DNA from: Nisaea acidiphila
Lineage (GTDB): Bacteria > Pseudomonadota > Alphaproteobacteria > Thalassobaculales > Thalassobaculaceae
DNA: 64,000 nt
Direction of reading: 5' to 3'
Assembly (NCBI RefSeq): GCF_024662015.1
Contig: NZ_CP102480.1
Coordinates: 1,212,501 to 1,276,500, forward strand
The position numbers and the translations under genes are program-made. This document shows, piece after piece, positions 16,234-24,383 of this stretch (within the stretch, counting starts at the first letter, position 1; each line of letters starts with the position of its first letter). Under the pieces are notes generated by a model that saw only the letters and a program-made list of their open reading frames with translations, searched no databases and had not been told where the DNA came from.

Positions 16234-17031
16234 TCACTCCTCGTCGTGCGAATAGGGTTCACCTTCGCCACCGACCGAACGGGTGAACACCTGAATTCCG
16301 TCTTCGCTGACGCGGACGATACCGATATCCGGATTCTCCTCCACGAACTCGACCTCGTCCCGCGCCTCGAAATTCAGATAGACCTGATGATTGACCGCGC
16401 GCTGCAGATAGAACGGGATGCCGCGCCAGTGTCCCGCGATCGGCCGGTGGACATGTCCGAACAGCATCTGGTCGGGGCGTCGCTTCTGCAGCACTTCGAA
16501 AAGTGCCGCCCCGTCACGAAGCTTGATCTTGTCCATCGCCGGAATGCCGAGATCGAAAGGCGGATGATGCACCGCCAGGATAACCGGCTTGTCCGACGGC
16601 GCCTTTCCGAGTTCCCGGTCCAACCAGGAAAGGCGTTTGTCGCAGAGCCGGCCTTCGTGATCGCCCGGCTCGTCGTTCAGGCTGTCGAGACAGATCACCC
16701 GGGCGCCCGCGACGTCGAAGGCAAACTGGACGAACCCGCCATCGCTCTCCGGCATGTCCGGAAAGACCTTGCGGAACGGCGCCCGGCTGTCATGGTTCCC
16801 CATCATCAGGAAGACCGGCATGTCCAGGGGCGCGAGCACCTCCTTCAGGGTCTCGTATGCCCCCTCTTCTCCGTGATGGGCGAGATCGCCGGTCAGCAGC
16901 ACCGCCTCGGCATCGCCATGGAACCGGCGGATCAGATCGACCGCTTGCGCCAGCCGCTTCTTAGGGCTCGTTCCGTAGAGCAGCGCGTCGCCCGGGACGA
17001 AATGTGTATCGGTGATCTGGATGAAACTCAT
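16234..17031 (-). CDS. GpdQ-like metallophosphoesterase
   Basis: A 265-residue calcineurin-type phosphodiesterase. All metal ligands can be read: Asp8 and His10 (TDTHF), Asp49 (GDLAHHG), Asn79 and His80 (GNHD), His155/156 (VHHPP), His193 and His195 (FGHVH). Their spacing almost equals that of the glycerophosphodiesterase GpdQ of Enterobacter; cyclic-nucleotide phosphodiesterases (CpdA) are close relatives. It is the last gene of an ugp-type importer operon, so splitting imported or external phosphodiesters to glycerol 3-phosphate is a reasonable inference. No signal peptide, so it should act in the cytoplasm. Confidence 0.85.
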   Translation of the reverse strand: MSFIQITDTHFVPGDALLYGTSPKKRLAQAVDLIRRFHGDAEAVLLTGDLAHHGEEGAYETLKEVLAPLDMPVFLMMGNHDSRAPFRKVFPDMPESDGGFVQFAFDVAGARVICLDSLNDEPGDHEGRLCDKRLSWLDRELGKAPSDKPVILAVHHPPFDLGIPAMDKIKLRDGAALFEVLQKRRPDQMLFGHVHRPIAGHWRGIPFYLQRAVNHQVYLNFEARDEVEFVEENPDIGIVRVSEDGIQVFTRSVGGEGEPYSHDEE

Positions 17032-17078
17032 GGGACGTCTGGTCCTCCCCTGGAACCCACTTCAGCTTGGAAAGAAGA

Positions 17079-17109
17079 CCGGACCGGCGGTTGGAACCCA
17101 CCGGTCCGG
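17079..17109 (-). terminator. Hairpin after the binding-protein gene of the ABC operon
   Basis: Arms ccggaccgg (17079-17087) and ccggtccgg (17101-17109) are perfect. Read on the minus strand the stem is followed by TCTTCTTT. It lies between ugpB-like and the phosphodiesterase gene, so it probably reduces read-through into the latter. Confidence 0.65.
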
Positions 17110-17118
17110 CCGCAGAGG

Positions 17119-18357
17119 TTAGTGCGGCAGCATGTCGCCGACTTCGGCGACCAGATCGTCCTGAAGGGCGGCCATGTCGTCGTTCTCGCCGGTAACGATG
17201 GACTCGATGCCGTCATAGATCACCTGGGTAACCGCGAGGCCCTTGTCGCCCGGATAGGCGAGCCAGTCACGCAGCAGCGGTAGCTGGCGCACGGCGGTCT
17301 CCTTGTTCGGGTTCCGCTTGTAGAAGTCCGCGAGGATGATCTCGTTCGCGGCCTTGTTCGGCGGCATGTAGCCCGTGGTCTCCGCGACCGCGGCGGCGCC
17401 GAGGCCCGAGGTGATGTACTTCAGGAAGGTCCAAGCCGCCTGCAGGCGCTCCGGGTCGTCCGACTGGGAGACCAGAAGGGCCGCGTTGCCGCCGGCCGGC
17501 AGGCCTTTCGGCTTCTCGCCGATACCCGGGAACTCATTGGTCTTCAGCTCGAAGTCGCCCTTCGCACGCTCGACCGCACCGAGCGCGGAAGTGGACCAGA
17601 ACATCATGCCGATCTCGCCCGCGGAGAACGAAGCCAGCGCGTCCTTCCAGGAGAGATTCTGCATCTCGCAGCCCCGGAAGATCTTTTTCATGGTCTCAAG
17701 CGAGGTCAGGCCGGCCTCGCCGTCGAAATTGACCTTGTTGCCTTTGACGATCGGCTCGTCCTGGCTCCACATCAGAGCCTGCATGAACCAGTTGCCGGTG
17801 ATGTTCCAGCCCCAGAAGACCGGGTTCTTCACGCCGTTGGCACGCATGGTCTTGCAGAGCGCAACCACCTCGTCCCAGGTCTCCGGAAGCTTGTCGGAGC
17901 CGGACTTGCGGACGAGATCCATATTGTAATAGCCGACCGGCAGCGAGACCGAGAACGGCAGGCCGTAGACCTTCTTGTCGAAGGTCGAGAGGCTCAACAT
18001 CGCCTGGTGGTAGCCGTCCTTCTCGAAGTCGGCTTCCTTGGCGATGAACGGCTCGAGCGATTTCGCGATGCCCTTTTCGACCAGGATCGCCTGACGGTTC
18101 AAGCCCTGCATCGTGACGTCCGGAAGATTGCCGGAGACCGCTTCGCGCAGGATCGTGTTGGTGCCGTCCTCGTAGCTTTCGTAGGTCGCCCGGAACTTCA
18201 CCTCGATCTCCGGATGCTCCTTCTTGAAGCTCTCCATGATCTTCTCGTAGGTGACGTCGAACAGGTGGCTGTAGGGATAGCCGACCTCGATCTCGACGGC
18301 GCTGGCCGGCGCCGCGTAGAAGGCCGCGGCGGCGGCCATTGCAAACAGACGTTTCAT
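17119..18357 (-). CDS. ABC transporter substrate-binding protein, UgpB type
   Basis: A 412-residue periplasmic binding protein of the sugar/glycerol-phosphate group. Signal peptide at residues 1 to about 20 (ending PASAVE), then the family pattern of a long Venus-flytrap protein (FKKEHPEIEVKF early, GAVERAKGDFE and MPPNKAANE later). The start at 18357 is set by an AAGGAG site and the signal peptide; the frame is open upstream but meaningless. It is the fourth gene of the operon. Substrate could be glycerol 3-phosphate, glycerophosphodiesters or a sugar; the neighbouring GpdQ-like enzyme favours a phosphodiester, by inference. Confidence 0.85.
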   Translation of the reverse strand: MKRLFAMAAAAAFYAAPASAVEIEVGYPYSHLFDVTYEKIMESFKKEHPEIEVKFRATYESYEDGTNTILREAVSGNLPDVTMQGLNRQAILVEKGIAKSLEPFIAKEADFEKDGYHQAMLSLSTFDKKVYGLPFSVSLPVGYYNMDLVRKSGSDKLPETWDEVVALCKTMRANGVKNPVFWGWNITGNWFMQALMWSQDEPIVKGNKVNFDGEAGLTSLETMKKIFRGCEMQNLSWKDALASFSAGEIGMMFWSTSALGAVERAKGDFELKTNEFPGIGEKPKGLPAGGNAALLVSQSDDPERLQAAWTFLKYITSGLGAAAVAETTGYMPPNKAANEIILADFYKRNPNKETAVRQLPLLRDWLAYPGDKGLAVTQVIYDGIESIVTGENDDMAALQDDLVAEVGDMLPH

Positions 18358-18447
18358 GCCGTAACTCCTTAATGTTGCTGCGTGCGGCCGAGTGCCTCCA
18401 GATGCCTCCGTCCGCGTCGCACGGCGTCCCCCTTGCAGGGACGAATG

Positions 18448-18475
18448 GGCGGCTCCCATTGCCGTGGGAGCCGCC
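18448..18475 (-). other. Intercistronic hairpin between ugpE-like and ugpB-like genes
   Basis: Perfect 11-base arms ggcggctccca (18448-18458) and tgggagccgcc (18465-18475) with a 6-base loop and no T-run. With the hairpin after ugpB it frames the binding-protein message, which could protect that segment from decay. Confidence 0.6.
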
Positions 18476-18490
18476 AACCTCACCCTCCCG

Positions 18491-19387
18491 TCATTTCATC
18501 CCCGTGAGTGTGATTCCCTCGATGAAGCGCTTCTGCGCCATCAGAAAGGCGACGATAAGCGGCGTGACGATGATGGTCGCAGTCGCCATCATCGGCCCCC
18601 AGTAGGAGCCGTCGCCGTCCCCCTTGAACTCGCGCAGCCCGAGCGGCGGCGTATAGAGATCCCGGTTGCCGGTGATCACCACGCGCGGCCAGAAGTAGTC
18701 GTTCCAGTGCGCCACGACGGAGAAGATCGCGAAGGCCATCAGCGCCGGGATCGCCGTCGGCAGCATCACCTTCCAGACGATCGAAAACTCGTTCATCCCG
18801 TCCATGCGCGCGGCGTCGATCAGGTCGTCCGGTACGGTCTTGAAGAACTGGCGCATCAGGAAGATGCCGAAGACCGAGATGGTCCAGGGCACGACGAGTG
18901 CGGCGTAGCTGTTCGTCAGGCCCGCCTTGGCCAGCATGATATAGAGCGGCAGGGCGATGGCATGGACCGGGATCAGCAGGCAGAACAGCACCATGCCGAA
19001 GACGATTTCGCGCCCCCAGAACTTCAGCTTCGAGAGTGCGTAGGCGCAAGGCAAGGCGACGAGCACCTGGATGAGGAAGATCGAGGCGGTGACGATCACG
19101 CCGTTCAGCAGATAGCGGAGCAGCGGCGCCTTCTTGAAGGCCTGCGTGTAGTTATGGATCACGGGCGTCGCGAGGCAGTCCTCGCGCGCGTTGCCGAGCT
19201 TGACGCAGTATTCGTCGACCATCTGCTCCTGGGCGCCGAAGAAGCCGCCTGTATTGGTCTCGATCTCGCGCGGAGATTTCAGCGAATAACTCACCATCAC
19301 ATAAAACGGCAGGATGACGATGAGAGCGCCGAGAATGAGCACAGCGTGCTTCAGCGCCTCCGAGAAGGGCGAGGACTGGCCGATCAT
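18491..19387 (-). CDS. ABC transporter permease, UgpE type
   Basis: A 298-residue inner-membrane permease with about six membrane helices. The EAA loop that docks on the ATPase is seen as DAARMDGMNEFSIVWKVMLP. The ATG overlaps the stop of the upstream permease gene (ATGA at 19384-19387), so the two are translationally coupled. A periplasmic loop after the first helix contains Cys residues (near residues 61 and 71), a small peculiarity. Typical length for the family. Confidence 0.88.
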   Translation of the reverse strand: MIGQSSPFSEALKHAVLILGALIVILPFYVMVSYSLKSPREIETNTGGFFGAQEQMVDEYCVKLGNAREDCLATPVIHNYTQAFKKAPLLRYLLNGVIVTASIFLIQVLVALPCAYALSKLKFWGREIVFGMVLFCLLIPVHAIALPLYIMLAKAGLTNSYAALVVPWTISVFGIFLMRQFFKTVPDDLIDAARMDGMNEFSIVWKVMLPTAIPALMAFAIFSVVAHWNDYFWPRVVITGNRDLYTPPLGLREFKGDGDGSYWGPMMATATIIVTPLIVAFLMAQKRFIEGITLTGMK

Positions 19388-20367
19388 GAGTAATGCACCC
19401 TTCTCTCGACCAGCCAGCGCTGGGCGAAGGTCAGCAGGAGGACGAAGGCCAGGAAGACGATGGTGATCGCGGCACCGATGCCGATCAGGTTGTGCTGGAT
19501 CGCCTTCTCGTAGATCGCATACATCATCACGTAGGTGGTCTTGGACGGACCGCCCTGGGTGATGGCCTCGACGGTATCGAACACCTGGAAGGAGCGGATG
19601 GTGGTGATCGTCACCACGAAGACCGTGGTCGGCCCCAGCATCGGCCAGGTGACGAGCCGGAAGCGGTCCCAGGCGCGGTCCGCGCCATCCATTGCGGCGG
19701 CATGGTAGAGCTCGCGCGGCACAGAGGTCAGGCCGGCGAGATAGAGCACCATGTTGAAGCCGAAGCCCTGCCAGATGCCGATGAAACAGACGGTCCATAT
19801 GGCGTAGTCGCGGTCGCCGAACCAGAGCGGGAAGTTGCGCGCGCAGCCCGCCGCGTACCATTCGGAGATCTCCTCCAGCACGCCGCCGCAGCCGGAGGCG
19901 AGCACCTTGTTGACGATCCCGATGGTCGGATGCAGCGAGAATTCCCAGACGATCGCCATGGCCAGCAGGGCCGCCATCACCGGCAGGAAATAGATCGTCT
20001 TGTAAATGTCGCCGAAACGCTTCAGCGAGTTGATCAGAAGCGCCGCACCGAGCCCGAGGCCGATGGAGACCGGCACCACAACGAGCACGTAGATCGCCGA
20101 GGCGGTCAGCATCTTCTTGTAAGTCGAACGCGAGAACATCTTCTCGTAATTCTCGGTCCCGACCCACTCGAAGTCCGGATTGCCAAGGCTGTAATCCGTG
20201 AAGGAGAGCGCGGCCGCGATCAACACCGGGGCGACCAGGATCACCAGCATCAGGACGATCGCCGGGGCCACGAAAACGTAGCCGGCGAGGCTTTCGGCGG
20301 TGAACAGCTTGCGCCGCGTCGGCGCCTGCCGCTCCGTCCCCGCGGCGATTGCGACATCGACCGCCAT
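19384..20367 (-). CDS. ABC transporter permease, UgpA type
   Basis: A 327-residue permease with six membrane helices and the EAA motif HAAAMDGADRAWDRFRLVTWP. There is a longer periplasmic loop around the GCGGVLEEISEWYAAGC segment carrying two or three Cys. Together with Cys residues in the partner permease this hints at a disulfide, which is speculation. The start at 20367 (MAVDVAIAAG) lies one base past the end of the ATPase gene. Confidence 0.88.
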   Translation of the reverse strand: MAVDVAIAAGTERQAPTRRKLFTAESLAGYVFVAPAIVLMLVILVAPVLIAAALSFTDYSLGNPDFEWVGTENYEKMFSRSTYKKMLTASAIYVLVVVPVSIGLGLGAALLINSLKRFGDIYKTIYFLPVMAALLAMAIVWEFSLHPTIGIVNKVLASGCGGVLEEISEWYAAGCARNFPLWFGDRDYAIWTVCFIGIWQGFGFNMVLYLAGLTSVPRELYHAAAMDGADRAWDRFRLVTWPMLGPTTVFVVTITTIRSFQVFDTVEAITQGGPSKTTYVMMYAIYEKAIQHNLIGIGAAITIVFLAFVLLLTFAQRWLVERRVHYS

Positions 20368-20368
20368 C

Positions 20369-21505
20369 TCAAGCCTCCCGGAAGCGCAGGCGGCGATGAT
20401 CGGCAGCGAAGGCCATGGCCGTGCCCGGCTTCGGGCGGACATGGATGTCGGCCCCGATCGAGAGCGATGCCGCGAGCTCGGGCGCGGCCCGCGCGATCAC
20501 CCGCTGACCGCCGCCATTCACATGGCCATGCAGGAAGTAGTCGGAGCCGAGATTTTCCTTGTGGCTGACCCGGAACGGCCAAGATTCGGCGTCGCCACCC
20601 TCGGTCAGCACGTCCAGATGCTCCGGCCGCACGCCGACGGAGAGGTTCTGCCGCCCACCGGGAAGCTCTCGCTTCAGATGGATGCCGTGCGCCACGACGC
20701 GGCCATCCGCATCCGCCTCGCCGTCCAGCATATTGATGCGGGGACTGCCGATGAATTCCGCGACCCGGCGGTCCGCGGGGTCGCGATAGATCTCGTCCGG
20801 AGCTCCGAGCTGCAGGATGTCCCCCTCCATCATCACCGCCATCCTGTCGGACATGGTCAGCGCCTCTGCCTGATCATGCGTGACATAGATGAAAGTGGTC
20901 TTCAGCGAGTGATGGAGCTCTGCGAGTTCAGAGCGCATATGCACGCGGAGCGCGGCATCGAGGTTGGAGAGCGGCTCATCCATGAGAAAGGCGACCGGCT
21001 TGCGGACCATGGCCCTGCCGAGCGCGACTCGCTGGCGCTGCCCACCGGAGAGCTGTCCCGGCTTGCGCTGCAGCAGATGCTCGATCTTCAACGTTTCCGC
21101 CGTCTCGCGCACGAGGCCACGGAGCTTTTCCAGCTTCCCGCCCCGTCCCGGCAGCGTCGCGCCGACCAGCGGCATCCGCTCCCACGGCGTCATGTCGCGC
21201 AGGCGGAGCGGCGTTTCCATGTTCTGCTGCACGGTCAGGTGCGGATAGAGCGCGTAGGACTGGAACACCATGGCGAGGTCGCGCCGGCTCGGCCGGACGT
21301 GGTTGACCAGCCTGCCGTCGATGGTCACGTCGCCGCCGCTCTGGCTCTCCAGCCCGGCAATGATCCTGAGCAGGGTCGACTTACCGCAGCCGGACGGGCC
21401 GACCAGCGTCAGGAACTCTCCGTCGGCAATGTCGATGTCGAGTCCGTTCAGAACCCGCGTCGTGCCGAAGTTTTTCTCAATGCCCGAAAGCGTGATGCGC
21501 GCCAT
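20369..21505 (-). CDS. ABC transporter ATP-binding protein, UgpC/MalK type
   Basis: A 378-residue ATPase. Walker A GPSGCGKST (36-44), signature LSGGQRQRVALGRAMV, Walker B FLMDEPLSNLD and the THDQAEALTMSD switch are all present, followed by the C-terminal MalK-like regulatory domain. An insert of about 35 residues between the Q-loop region and the signature (around WERMPLVGATLPGRGG) is not usual for UgpC. It is the first gene of the operon (ATPase, permease, permease, binding protein, phosphodiesterase), an order with the ATPase leading. Two palindromes lie upstream. Confidence 0.9.
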   Translation of the reverse strand: MARITLSGIEKNFGTTRVLNGLDIDIADGEFLTLVGPSGCGKSTLLRIIAGLESQSGGDVTIDGRLVNHVRPSRRDLAMVFQSYALYPHLTVQQNMETPLRLRDMTPWERMPLVGATLPGRGGKLEKLRGLVRETAETLKIEHLLQRKPGQLSGGQRQRVALGRAMVRKPVAFLMDEPLSNLDAALRVHMRSELAELHHSLKTTFIYVTHDQAEALTMSDRMAVMMEGDILQLGAPDEIYRDPADRRVAEFIGSPRINMLDGEADADGRVVAHGIHLKRELPGGRQNLSVGVRPEHLDVLTEGGDAESWPFRVSHKENLGSDYFLHGHVNGGGQRVIARAAPELAASLSIGADIHVRPKPGTAMAFAADHRRLRFREA

Positions 21506-21546
21506 GTGGCCTGCTCCGGTATGTCCGATCCGAAAGCAGGATTAGC

Positions 21547-21557
21547 AAACGTCGTTT
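21547..21557. promoter_or_regulatory. Palindrome just upstream of the ABC operon
   Basis: The 11-base element aaacg-t-cgttt is a perfect inverted repeat 42 bases before the ATPase start. It could be a half of a LacI- or DeoR-type operator; no regulator gene is adjacent. Confidence 0.4.
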
Positions 21558-21573
21558 ACGTGGAAATGACATC

Positions 21574-21592
21574 ATATTAGCAGCGCTAATAT
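21574..21592. promoter_or_regulatory. Second palindrome upstream of the ABC operon
   Basis: Arms atattagc (21574-21581) and gctaatat (21585-21592) are perfect around a 3-base centre, about 70 bases before the ATPase start. An AT-rich dyad like this is a good candidate repressor or activator site for the operon. Confidence 0.5.
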
Positions 21593-21684
21593 CACGGACA
21601 GAAACGAGCCACCGTGCAGCCGCCGGCTTTCTGCGCCGCACACGGACCGGCGACGCGCCCAATACCGGAACCCCTGATAAGCAA

Positions 21685-21716
21685 AGAAAAACGCGGCCGG
21701 AGCATGCCGGCCGCGT
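21685..21716 (-). terminator. Rho-independent terminator of the NCS2 permease gene
   Basis: On the minus strand the perfect arms (21707-21716 and 21691-21700, acgcggccgg type) with a 6-base loop are followed by TTTTTCTTTG. It lies 29 bases after the permease stop. Confidence 0.85.
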
Positions 21717-21745
21717 CTTTCACAGAAAGTTCAAACGATTATGCG

Positions 21746-23173
21746 TCATACACCGGGAGTCGTACTGTCACCGCGCCCGGAGAGACCGCCCGAGACCTCG
21801 TCGGTCGATTCTTCCGAGAGTTCCGCCGGCAAGACGAGATTGAGGAAAATGGCGATGAAGGCTGCCGGAAGCAGACCGGACGTCATCAGGATGCGCAATG
21901 AATCCGGCAGGTACTGCACCGCCCTCGGCTCCAGTTGCAGGCCGAGTCCGATGGAGAGCGCGATGGCGAAGATCACCATGTTGCGACGGTTCCAGTGCAC
22001 ATCGCTCAGCATCGAGATACCGGCCGCAACGACCATGCCGAACATGACGATCACGCCGCCGCCCAGCACCTCGATGGGGATCGTCCGGATGATCGCCCCG
22101 ACTTTCGGCACGAGGCCGCAAACGATCAGGAAGATCGCGCCATAAGTCACCACGTGGCGGCTCATCACCCCGGTCATCGCCACAAGTCCGACATTCTGGC
22201 TGAACGAGGTGTTAGGCAGGGCTCCGAAAAAGCCCGCGATCGCAGAGCCGACACCGTCGGCGAAGGTCGCGCCCCGGATCTCGTTATCCGTCGCCTCTCG
22301 CCCGGCGCCGCCCTTTGTGATGCCCGAGACGTCGCCCACGGTTTCGACCGCGGAGACGAAGGCCATCAGGCAGAAGCCGATGATCGCGGCGGCGGAGAAC
22401 TCGACGCCGTACTTGAAGGGCTGCGGAAGAGCGAAAGCCGCCGCACGTTCCCACGACCCGCCGATGGCGGAAAGCGGCAGCATCCCGATGGCAATCGCAT
22501 AGACATAGCCGACGATGAGCCCAACCAGGACGGCCGAGACGGAGAGCATGCCACGCGCGAAGAACTTCAGACCGAGCGTGACCATGATGACGATCACCGC
22601 CGCGGACCAGTTCAGCAGCGAGCCGTATTCCGGCTTGTCCATCGCCGGAACGCCGCCGGCTGCGTACTGGATTCCAACCTTGACCAGGGCGAGACCGATC
22701 AAGGTGACGACGAGGCCGGTCACCAACGGCGGCAAGGCAAAGCGGATGCGGCCGATGACAGTGCCGAGCAGGGCATGAAAGATACCGCCGACGATGACCC
22801 CGGTGAAAAGCGCCGCGAGCCCGTCGACACCCTTGCCGGCAACCAGCGGGATCATGATCGGCAGGAAGGCAAAGGACGTGCCTTGGACGATCGGCAGCCT
22901 GGCACCGACCGGTCCGGCGGAAACCGTCTGCAGGAGGGTCGCGATGCCGGCGAATACCATCGACATCTGAATCATGTAGAGCAGTTCCGGAAAGTCGGGC
23001 GAGTTGGAGCCGAAACCGAAACCGGCAGCGCCGGCGACAATGATCGCCGGCGTCACGTTCGAGACGAACATCGCCAGCACATGCTGGATCCCGAGCGGGA
23101 TCGCCTTTGCCAGCGGCGGCGTATAGTCCGGGTCGCGAAGCTGATCGGGCGTGCCGATCGAAGAACTGGTCAT
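21746..23173 (-). CDS. NCS2-family nucleobase permease (xanthine/uracil type)
   Basis: A 475-residue membrane protein with about 14 membrane segments, of the nucleobase/cation symporter-2 group. Supporting motifs are QTVSAGPVGARLPIVQGTSF, the region GFCLMAFVSAVETVGD with its conserved Glu, and NTSFSQNVGLVAMTGV, which in this family bear substrate-contact residues. Likely imports a purine or pyrimidine base with protons. The start at 23173 (MTSSSIG) is used; the frame extends to 23230 without support. It is divergent from the LysR gene, which probably regulates it. Confidence 0.88.
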   Translation of the reverse strand: MTSSSIGTPDQLRDPDYTPPLAKAIPLGIQHVLAMFVSNVTPAIIVAGAAGFGFGSNSPDFPELLYMIQMSMVFAGIATLLQTVSAGPVGARLPIVQGTSFAFLPIMIPLVAGKGVDGLAALFTGVIVGGIFHALLGTVIGRIRFALPPLVTGLVVTLIGLALVKVGIQYAAGGVPAMDKPEYGSLLNWSAAVIVIMVTLGLKFFARGMLSVSAVLVGLIVGYVYAIAIGMLPLSAIGGSWERAAAFALPQPFKYGVEFSAAAIIGFCLMAFVSAVETVGDVSGITKGGAGREATDNEIRGATFADGVGSAIAGFFGALPNTSFSQNVGLVAMTGVMSRHVVTYGAIFLIVCGLVPKVGAIIRTIPIEVLGGGVIVMFGMVVAAGISMLSDVHWNRRNMVIFAIALSIGLGLQLEPRAVQYLPDSLRILMTSGLLPAAFIAIFLNLVLPAELSEESTDEVSGGLSGRGDSTTPGV

Positions 23174-23361
23174 GTCTGAAATCCCCCGATTCAGAAAAAG
23201 GTATGTCCCCCCAGCCGCGCCGCTTGCCATCGCCGTATCACTGTATTCGGTCGGTCCGGCCGCACGCGATCATTTCAAATTCCCGTAACATACTTTCTGG
23301 TGAAATAGAATCCGCGGCGCCGCCCGGGGGGACGACGCTGAAACAATCCTGCGGTACGCGG
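23174..23361. promoter_or_regulatory. Divergent promoter region of the NCS2 permease and LysR genes
   Basis: 188 bases between the two divergent starts. The part at about 23270-23310 is AT-richer and contains ATTTCA and TGAAAT facing each other about 23 bases apart, which could belong to a LysR-type site. No clear -35/-10 pair can be assigned by eye. Confidence 0.35.
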
Positions 23362-24243
23362 ATGCATCGAGACGTCAAACCCAGCCCCTATCAGATCGCC
23401 GCCTTCACCCAGGCCGCGCGGGACCGCAGCTTTTCCAAAGCGGCCAAGAATACGGGCGTCACCCAATCCTCAATCACCCAGCATGTCGCCAAGCTGGAAA
23501 AGGCGATGGGCGTTCAACTGTTCCAGCGCAAGCGCGAAGGGCTCGAACTGACGCGGGCGGGACGCGAACTGTTCGAGATTTCCGACCGGCTGCGCTCGCT
23601 GGAACAGCAGGTCGAGGAAAAGCTGCAGGATTATGGCGGGCTTGCCACCGGCCACCTCCGCATCATCGCGAACGCACCGCGGCCGATCATGCCGGTCATC
23701 GCCCGCTACGGCGGGCAATACCCGAAAGTGGAGATCGAGTTCAGCCTCTGCAGCCGCGCCGAAGCGCTCCGCCTGCTGAACGCACGCGAGGTCGATATCG
23801 CGGTCATTGTCGCGGCACCGGAAGAGGACGGGCTCGACGTCGAAAAGATCGGGACGACCCGCTACAAGGCCTTCGTCCACCGCGACCATCCGCTGGCCGG
23901 CCGGGGCACGGTATCGCTCCGTGAACTTGCGGGAGAGACCCTGATTCTCCCGGAGGAGGGTTCGCTGACGAAGAGTCTGGTGATGGGCCGGGCGCAACAA
24001 CACGGGATCGAACTCACCTCGACGGTGCGCACGCATTCCTTCCCGATGGTCAAGGAAGCCGTACTGCACGGCATCGGAGTCGGCTTCCTGCTCGAAGAGG
24101 GCCAGCACCCGTCGGCCAATCTCGTTGCTCTCGACGTCCTGGAAATCCGGGATGTTTTCGAAGTGTGCCTCGTGACGCCGCAGGAAAAACGCAATCTCCG
24201 GCTCATCTCCAGCTTCTGCGATGCTTTGTTGGATGCCAATTGA
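23362..24243 (+). CDS. LysR-family transcriptional regulator
   Basis: A 293-residue regulator. The winged HTH covers residues 10-65 (FTQAARDRSFSKAAKNTGVTQSSITQHVAKLEKAMG). A linker helix and the two-lobe effector domain follow (GHLRIIANAPRPIMPV, REVDIAVIV, VKEAVLHGIGVGFL). The start at 23362 gives the canonical N-terminus; the upstream frame is not coding. Divergent from the NCS2 permease, so that gene is the expected target and a nucleobase or a downstream metabolite the expected effector. This is inference from position. Confidence 0.88.
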   Translation: MHRDVKPSPYQIAAFTQAARDRSFSKAAKNTGVTQSSITQHVAKLEKAMGVQLFQRKREGLELTRAGRELFEISDRLRSLEQQVEEKLQDYGGLATGHLRIIANAPRPIMPVIARYGGQYPKVEIEFSLCSRAEALRLLNAREVDIAVIVAAPEEDGLDVEKIGTTRYKAFVHRDHPLAGRGTVSLRELAGETLILPEEGSLTKSLVMGRAQQHGIELTSTVRTHSFPMVKEAVLHGIGVGFLLEEGQHPSANLVALDVLEIRDVFEVCLVTPQEKRNLRLISSFCDALLDAN

Positions 24244-24383
24244 CGGCGACCGCAGCGTCCTAATTTAGTATGCAAAAATCGATTCTAATTCTGGTAGAAT
24301 ACAAATGCAGTTCATTTGTGAATTTTTAACTTAAATGCACGACATTCTGCGCGACGTAACGATTTGCTTTAGTGGAGTGCCGA

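Noticed and set aside
24330-24365. Sigma-28-type flagellar promoter before the chemoreceptor gene
   Set aside because: A TAAA is followed 15 bases later by GCGACGTA, which matches the GCCGATAA consensus too poorly.
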